From the NCBI RefSeq assembly GCF_026191115.1, contig NZ_JAPHOT010000001.1:806001-870000 (forward strand): a DNA stretch of 64,000 nt, given 5' to 3'. Position 1 is the stretch's first letter. Each line of letters starts with the position of its first letter. This document shows, piece by piece, positions 61,958 to 64,000 of the stretch. Under the pieces are notes generated by a model. It had not been told where the DNA came from and made no database searches. It saw nothing but the letters and a program-made list of their open reading frames with translations. The DNA comes from Legionella sp. PATHC035. Its GTDB lineage: Bacteria; Pseudomonadota; Gammaproteobacteria; Legionellales; Legionellaceae. Position numbers and translations under genes: made by a program.

Positions 61958-63178
61958 GTGTCTTCCTTAACATCTCCAAAGAATTATCAATGGATAGCCA
62001 GTCTCTATTTTTTTCAAAGTATACCCTATGTGGTCGTCACGTTAATTGCAACCATCATGTTTCAACAATATGGGATGACCAATACTCAAGCTGCGTTTTT
62101 AACCAGTTTATTTATGATCCCTTGGACCATTAAACCGCTATTTACCCCTTTTTTGGAAGATCGTGCGAGCAAAAAAAAATTAACCCTTTATGCACAAGCC
62201 ACCTTGAGTTTGCTTTTTATGTTCATGGCATTTGGTGTCGATACGCCCTATTTTCTTATATTGAGTTCATTAGGTTTTGCAAGTCTTGCCATTATTTCTT
62301 CACTTCATGATATTGTTTCTGATGGTATTTACTTACTTTTAAATAATGAGGAACAAAAAAGATACGTTGCTTGGCGCAGTTTCTTTTATCAAATGGGAAG
62401 GTTACTTATTAAAGGAGGCTTATTGGCCCTTATTGGCGGCCTTGCGTTGCACTATCAATTGAATGTATGGCGAATATTTTTTCTGAGCTTATTTGTCATA
62501 GGGCTTCTGCTTACCTATTACCATAAAGTTAAAATCCCAGAAAACGACTCACGAACCGAATCGATTCACTCCAACTATCACCAAATATTTAAAACGCTTT
62601 TCTTTAATCAAAAAATCTATCCTACATTGCTCTTTATTTTTTTATATAATTTTTCCGAAGCCCAAATGCAAAAAATCATTCCTTTATTTTTATTGGATCA
62701 AGAGGGCTTAGCACTCAACTTATATCAAGTTGGAGAGCTCTATGGGATTTTTGGAAGTACCTTATTGATGTTAGGTATTTTTATGTCGGGCTGGCTTATT
62801 ACTCATTATAAACTGGAACTCTGTATCAAAAAGGTAACGGTACTCTTGCTTCTTGGTCATTCGCTCTATCTTTTATTTCCTCTTTTTAATGCAAACCATT
62901 ACCTACTTTATCTGGTTATTCTATTCAATCAACTCACCGTAGGTTTGGCCAATGGTACCTATATGGGATATCTGTTGGAAGCAGCCAACAAAAGCGCCTA
63001 CCCAATGTCCATGTACACTGTTTGTACCTCCATCATGGCCTCAAGTTATGTGTTTTTTGGTGCACTGAGTGGTTGGATGGAGCAACAACTGGGTTATTCT
63101 GTTTTCTTTCTTTATATTTTCACAGCAAACATAATGCTTGTCATAATAACTTTTAGAATGATGAATAAGTATGACTGA
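61958..63178 (+). CDS. MFS transporter, AmpG-like group
   Basis: 406 residues from a GTG at 61958; no ATG comes before the first membrane helix, so the alternative start is likely. Twelve hydrophobic segments are visible. The loop between helices 2 and 3 (PLFTPFLEDRASKKK) and DIVSDGIYLLL in the fourth recall AmpG and acetyl-CoA transporter-type proteins. Its last eight bases overlap the LuxR-type gene (ATGACTGA), so the two are translationally coupled. The substrate is unknown. The pairing raises the idea that the transporter moves a signal or a compound regulated with it. Confidence 0.75.
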   Translation: MSSLTSPKNYQWIASLYFFQSIPYVVVTLIATIMFQQYGMTNTQAAFLTSLFMIPWTIKPLFTPFLEDRASKKKLTLYAQATLSLLFMFMAFGVDTPYFLILSSLGFASLAIISSLHDIVSDGIYLLLNNEEQKRYVAWRSFFYQMGRLLIKGGLLALIGGLALHYQLNVWRIFFLSLFVIGLLLTYYHKVKIPENDSRTESIHSNYHQIFKTLFFNQKIYPTLLFIFLYNFSEAQMQKIIPLFLLDQEGLALNLYQVGELYGIFGSTLLMLGIFMSGWLITHYKLELCIKKVTVLLLLGHSLYLLFPLFNANHYLLYLVILFNQLTVGLANGTYMGYLLEAANKSAYPMSMYTVCTSIMASSYVFFGALSGWMEQQLGYSVFFLYIFTANIMLVIITFRMMNKYD

Positions 63179-63911
63179 CTTACTGATAAACTTAGAGAAT
63201 GAATTAGTACAGGCACGCTCGCTTGCTGATTGTGATCTTGCCTTGAGTTATTATTTGAATAAAAAAGGGATTACCACGTTTTCATTTACTTATTATGCCT
63301 ATCACCCCAATTCAGCCAATCATTTAAAATATGATATGTGTTCCGCCAATTTCAAAGTCTGGCATCAACATTACCTTGCAGAACAATACCAAAATATTGA
63401 TAGCACACTGAGTTTTGTCTATAACAATCATTTACCAATTTATTGGAATTTAAAACAGCAATTGGCACAAGCGGCCAGTGAATCAGAACGTAAAATGCGT
63501 GAAGACTCTATTGCCTTTGGCGCAGAAGCAGGCTTATCAATCCCTATCCATGGTCCACATAATAATTTTGCCATTTTGTTATTGGTGCAAATGCAAAATC
63601 AGCACTGTAATTTACAGGATAACCGTGCACAATATGATTTTTTTGTTACCGCGCATCTCTACTATCACTACATCCAAACTCATCTTCTCGATCAAATTAG
63701 TGAGAAAGAAGCTTTTCATTTAACCCAGCGTGAAATTCAATGCTTGCTGCTGATCGCGGAACAACACTCCGTCAAAGAAATCGCTCAACGGCTTGAAATC
63801 AGTGAACGGACGGTTAATTTCCATATCCAAAAAATCAATAAAAAATTAGGCACTAAGAATAAATATCAATCCTTGGCTAAGGCTTTAGAATATCAATTAT
63901 TAGTCTTATGA
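63171..63911 (+). CDS. LuxR-type regulator with acyl-homoserine-lactone-binding domain
   Basis: 246 residues. The N-terminal ~165 residues form the autoinducer-binding domain. Trp64, Tyr68, Asp77 and Trp92 keep exactly the spacing of the TraR pocket residues Trp57, Tyr61, Asp70 and Trp85, and AEAGLSIPIHGP matches the conserved AxxxGxxxPxxG part. The C-terminal domain (about 180-240) is a clear LuxR HTH: LTQREIQCLLLIAEQHSVKEIAQRLEISERTVNFHIQKINKKLG. It should bind an acyl-homoserine lactone or a similar molecule and then DNA. No LuxI synthase is in the window, so it appears to be a LuxR solo here. It is coupled to the upstream MFS gene. Confidence 0.9.
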   Translation: MTDLLINLENELVQARSLADCDLALSYYLNKKGITTFSFTYYAYHPNSANHLKYDMCSANFKVWHQHYLAEQYQNIDSTLSFVYNNHLPIYWNLKQQLAQAASESERKMREDSIAFGAEAGLSIPIHGPHNNFAILLLVQMQNQHCNLQDNRAQYDFFVTAHLYYHYIQTHLLDQISEKEAFHLTQREIQCLLLIAEQHSVKEIAQRLEISERTVNFHIQKINKKLGTKNKYQSLAKALEYQLLVL

Positions 63912-63916
63912 TCCCC

Positions 63917-63932
63917 CTGTCACAATTGACAG
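63917..63932. promoter_or_regulatory. Candidate lux box
   Basis: The perfect dyad CTGTCACAATTGACAG (CTG-N10-CAG) lies five bases after the luxR-type stop codon and about 60 bases before the next start. This fits the consensus of LuxR/TraR target boxes. A second half site ACAGG follows at 63950-63954. Confidence 0.55.
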
Positions 63933-63990
63933 TGGTTAATGACCAATTGACAGGATTAAAATTTATCTTCCTGTTCATTGGAGATACATA

Positions 63991-64000
63991 ATGAATTTTT
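63991..64000 (+). CDS. Start of a gene cut by the right edge
   Basis: ATGAATTTTT begins at 63991 with TTGGAG 5-10 bases before it as ribosome site. Only three codons are inside the window. It lies downstream of the lux-box-like dyad and is its likely target. Confidence 0.5.

Noticed and set aside
61822..62133. 103-codon frame before and over the MFS start
   Set aside because: Overlaps the MFS gene, which has twelve membrane segments; no supporting features.
1..64000. CRISPR array, prophage, insertion sequence or rRNA operon
   Set aside because: No regularly spaced direct repeats, transposase, integrase, phage structural genes or rRNA sequence was seen.

Overview
The window is AT-rich, gene-dense chromosomal DNA from a Legionella-type gammaproteobacterium. 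The evidence is a recognisable AnkX (Fic-ankyrin phosphocholine transferase) next to a Lem3-like dephosphocholinase, a bacterial mitochondrial-carrier-family protein, a RhoGAP-domain protein, several coiled-coil or TPR proteins without signal peptides that look like Dot/Icm-type effectors, and poly-hydroxybutyrate genes. I see no insertion sequence, prophage, rRNA operon or CRISPR array. One tRNA (Lys, CTT) is present.

Layout. 1-9.0 kb is effector-rich: a 5'-truncated RhoGAP protein, a secreted LURP-one-like protein, an unknown 469-residue protein, a small release-factor-like protein, then divergent ankX and lem3. 9.0-18.7 kb is mostly envelope or secreted: an outer-membrane barrel and a beta-helix protein, an NTF2-like protein, a structured intergenic region ending in a terminator (possible small RNA), a mitochondrial-carrier homologue, a secreted GH17-like glycosidase and a periplasmic class-C beta-lactamase-like hydrolase. 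18.7-28 kb holds a candidate ADP-ribosyltransferase, a TPR/acidic protein, a diguanylate cyclase, a beta-carbonic anhydrase with an extra C-terminal domain, a YdgA-family protein and a cyclodipeptide synthase of the XYP type with a long low-complexity tail.

28-43.8 kb holds a hybrid histidine kinase, a zinc alcohol dehydrogenase, argE followed by a possible caspase-fold protein, an acyl-CoA synthetase remnant, an 843-residue coiled-coil protein, the tRNA, an MFS transporter, an Lrp/AsnC regulator, a fusion of an FAD/NAD(P) oxidoreductase with a patatin phospholipase, an HExxH membrane protein, and a NUDIX gene overlapping a duplicated zinc-ribbon gene. 44-48.3 kb is a four-gene export operon: TolC-like lipoprotein, HlyD-like adaptor and two FUSC half-transporters. 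48.4-57 kb has a coiled-coil protein, a FixJ-type regulator, a PHB set (acetoacetyl-CoA reductase, a possible kinase-fold protein, PHB depolymerase), an HdeD-like protein and an orphan chemoreceptor.

57-64 kb holds an inducible-type lysine decarboxylase behind an 841-base leader region, three unknown small genes (one possibly a papain-like protease), and an MFS transporter overlapping a LuxR-type regulator. That regulator keeps the acyl-homoserine-lactone pocket residues at TraR spacing and has a perfect CTG-N10-CAG lux-box-like dyad just downstream, in front of the gene that starts at the right edge. Three small inverted-repeat elements with CATCCC/T ends lie in intergenic spaces at 30.1, 45.4 and 48.4 kb.

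The observations most worth following are the LuxR/lux-box arrangement, the long-tailed cyclodipeptide synthase, the ADP-ribosyltransferase candidate, the oxidoreductase-patatin fusion, and the structured intergenic RNA candidate at 12.9-13.2 kb.
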